Translations under genes and position numbers: made by a program | DNA from: Planctomycetota bacterium | GTDB lineage: Bacteria; Planctomycetota; Brocadiia; SM23-32 | Direction: 5' to 3' | Length of the DNA stretch: 7,190 nucleotides | Assembly (NCBI GenBank): GCA_018400625.1 | Contig: JAGYMJ010000182.1 | Location: forward strand, 1 to 7,190 | Shown here: piece after piece, positions 6,227 to 7,190 of the stretch | Position numbering within the stretch: the stretch's first letter is position 1 | Layout of the letters: each line of letters starts with the position of its first letter | Notes under the pieces: model-generated | The model's input: only the letters and a program-made list of their open reading frames with translations | What the model was told of the DNA's origin: nothing | Database searches by the model: none

Positions 6227-7090
6227 TTAATTGCCATTAGTCAAAATTTCATAAGTCTCTCGATGACCATGCTGTGAAGCAAGTACGGCTGGAGTCAGGT
6301 TGTTTTCAGTTTTGGCGTTAAGATCAGCACCATTTTCGACCAAGAATTCGGCAACGCGCTTATTACCTTTTTCGCAGGCAATATGCAGGGCTGTATATTT
6401 CATATTGGCTTCGATGTCAAGATTGGAAGATAATTGAGCAAGGATGCTCATGCACTCAACACTGTTACCATATGCCGCATAATGAAGCGGGCAAAATCCC
6501 AGCTCATCAAAACATTGATGCTCCGCACCATTTTCAAGAAGAACAGTGATTACTTCAGATTTCTGACCTAAAGCGGCAAGATGGAGGGGAGTTCTGTGGA
6601 AACTTGCTTTACAATTGACATCCCCCCCTTTTTTTATGAGTAAATGGGCAATTTCAATCTCTGCTTCAGCGCGATCATGGCCGCCGATATCCTTTAATCT
6701 GATTTCCGGATGCATTGCTGTAATGAGTGGAACATATCCCCTGCACGAAAGCATATGTAAGGGGGTGAAGCCGAACATCTTTTCCCTTCTGTTGGGGGAA
6801 CTGTTGTAATCGAGCATCAATTTAACGAAGTCCGGTTTGGCCTCGACAGCCGCTCTATGCAGGAGTGTAGCGCCATGATGGTCGGTAATAGAAGAAACGT
6901 ATTGTTCATTGTTCTCCAGCAAGGCAGCTAATCGTGTAAGATTGGACTGATTTATTGTTTGAAAAATCTTTTCCGAGACGGACTTGTGTTTTGCAGAGAT
7001 ATATTTTTTTACAACAAGCGATATTATTGCGACTAAAAAGAGAAGGGATGACACGACAGCAATGAAATTTATATGATACAGTAAATCCAT
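6227..7090 (-). CDS. Membrane-anchored ankyrin-repeat protein
   Basis: A 287-residue protein from the ATG at 7090. One hydrophobic segment at about 8-28 is followed by a basic stretch (KKY..AKHK), so the N-terminus probably crosses the membrane and the repeats stay in the cytoplasm, although the reverse cannot be excluded. Six ankyrin repeats are marked by T-x-LH-type cores at about 75, 109, 167, 200, 233 and 266, the last four spaced 33 residues apart. A roughly 25-residue insertion separates repeats 2 and 3. The last core is degenerate (TPAVLAS), as usual for a capping repeat. Ankyrin repeats bind proteins; the partner here is unknown. A TTG at 7096 would add two residues but has no ribosome site either. 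It is first in the likely operon with pfkA. Confidence 0.88.
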   Translation of the reverse strand: MDLLYHINFIAVVSSLLFLVAIISLVVKKYISAKHKSVSEKIFQTINQSNLTRLAALLENNEQYVSSITDHHGATLLHRAAVEAKPDFVKLMLDYNSSPNRREKMFGFTPLHMLSCRGYVPLITAMHPEIRLKDIGGHDRAEAEIEIAHLLIKKGGDVNCKASFHRTPLHLAALGQKSEVITVLLENGAEHQCFDELGFCPLHYAAYGNSVECMSILAQLSSNLDIEANMKYTALHIACEKGNKRVAEFLVENGADLNAKTENNLTPAVLASQHGHRETYEILTNGN

Positions 7091-7094
7091 AGGC

Positions 7095-7151
7095 AAATAT
7101 TCAGTGTTGTGCGTCGTCTTATCACTACCGGCGCAGGGTAAATATTCAGTG
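7095..7151. repeat. Pair of 12-bp direct repeats upstream of the ankyrin gene
   Basis: AAATATTCAGTG occurs at 7095-7106 and again at 7140-7151, 45 nt apart. The second copy runs into the TCAGTGAAAC end of the diverged palindromic element. The first abuts the ankyrin start. Between them lies TACCGGCGC-containing sequence reminiscent of the palindrome core. The stretch may be the remains of two element ends or a regulatory duplication; no promoter hexamers could be assigned. Confidence 0.5.
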
Positions 7152-7190
7152 AAACCCGTCTCACTTGATCACCACCGTGCCTTGTGCCGG
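7146..7190 (+). repeat. Diverged palindromic repeat element, copy 3 (cut by the window edge)
   Basis: The stretch opens with TCAGTGAAACCCG, matching 12 of 13 bases of the terminal arm of copy 2 read on its minus strand. It continues to CCACCGTGCCTTGTGCCGG, which keeps the CTTGT loop and the flanking CCG pattern of the central hairpin with mismatches. The middle spacer is not conserved and the right arm would lie beyond the window, so the assignment is tentative. Confidence 0.45.

Overview
This is a bacterial window of moderate GC content with tightly packed genes. It carries Shine-Dalgarno-led central-metabolism genes and one near-consensus sigma-70 promoter. No rRNA, tRNA, transposase or CRISPR array is visible. 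The lineage cannot be fixed from the sequence alone. The mixture of a long group-III-like phosphofructokinase, a gap-pgk-accD run and a DUF3109/YkgJ-like cysteine-rich protein would fit an anaerobic or environmental lineage such as the Planctomycetes/Phycisphaerae, but that is a low-confidence guess.

Left block, plus strand (about 158-4412). A promoter (TTGACA-17-TATATT) drives gap (GAPDH), followed by a compact hairpin and then pgk (phosphoglycerate kinase) and accD (acetyl-CoA carboxylase carboxyltransferase beta). Two further genes follow closely: a membrane-anchored staphylococcal-nuclease-like protein and, 1 nt after its stop, a membrane-anchored small protein with a likely OB fold. The first three genes link the payoff phase of glycolysis to malonyl-CoA synthesis. 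The last two look like a surface or periplasmic nucleic-acid-handling pair.

Right block, minus strand (about 7090 down to 4483). A membrane-anchored ankyrin-repeat protein is followed by a GTG-started 6-phosphofructokinase and then a 13-cysteine putative metal-binding protein. Spacing is about 30 nt, so this is probably a second operon. It converges on the left block, and together the two blocks supply an early committed step and the central steps of glycolysis.

Between and around the blocks is a small palindromic repeat. A complete copy (4422-4489) with 15-bp imperfect terminal inverted repeats and a perfect internal 10-bp stem sits exactly where the two operons converge, and it supplies the stop codon of the cysteine-rich gene. 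A second, inverted and left-degenerate copy lies at 35-86, upstream of the gap promoter. A diverged partial copy appears at the right edge (7146-7190). This repeat family, the nuclease/OB-fold pair and the mixed ATP/PPi signature of the phosphofructokinase are the most interesting points in the window.
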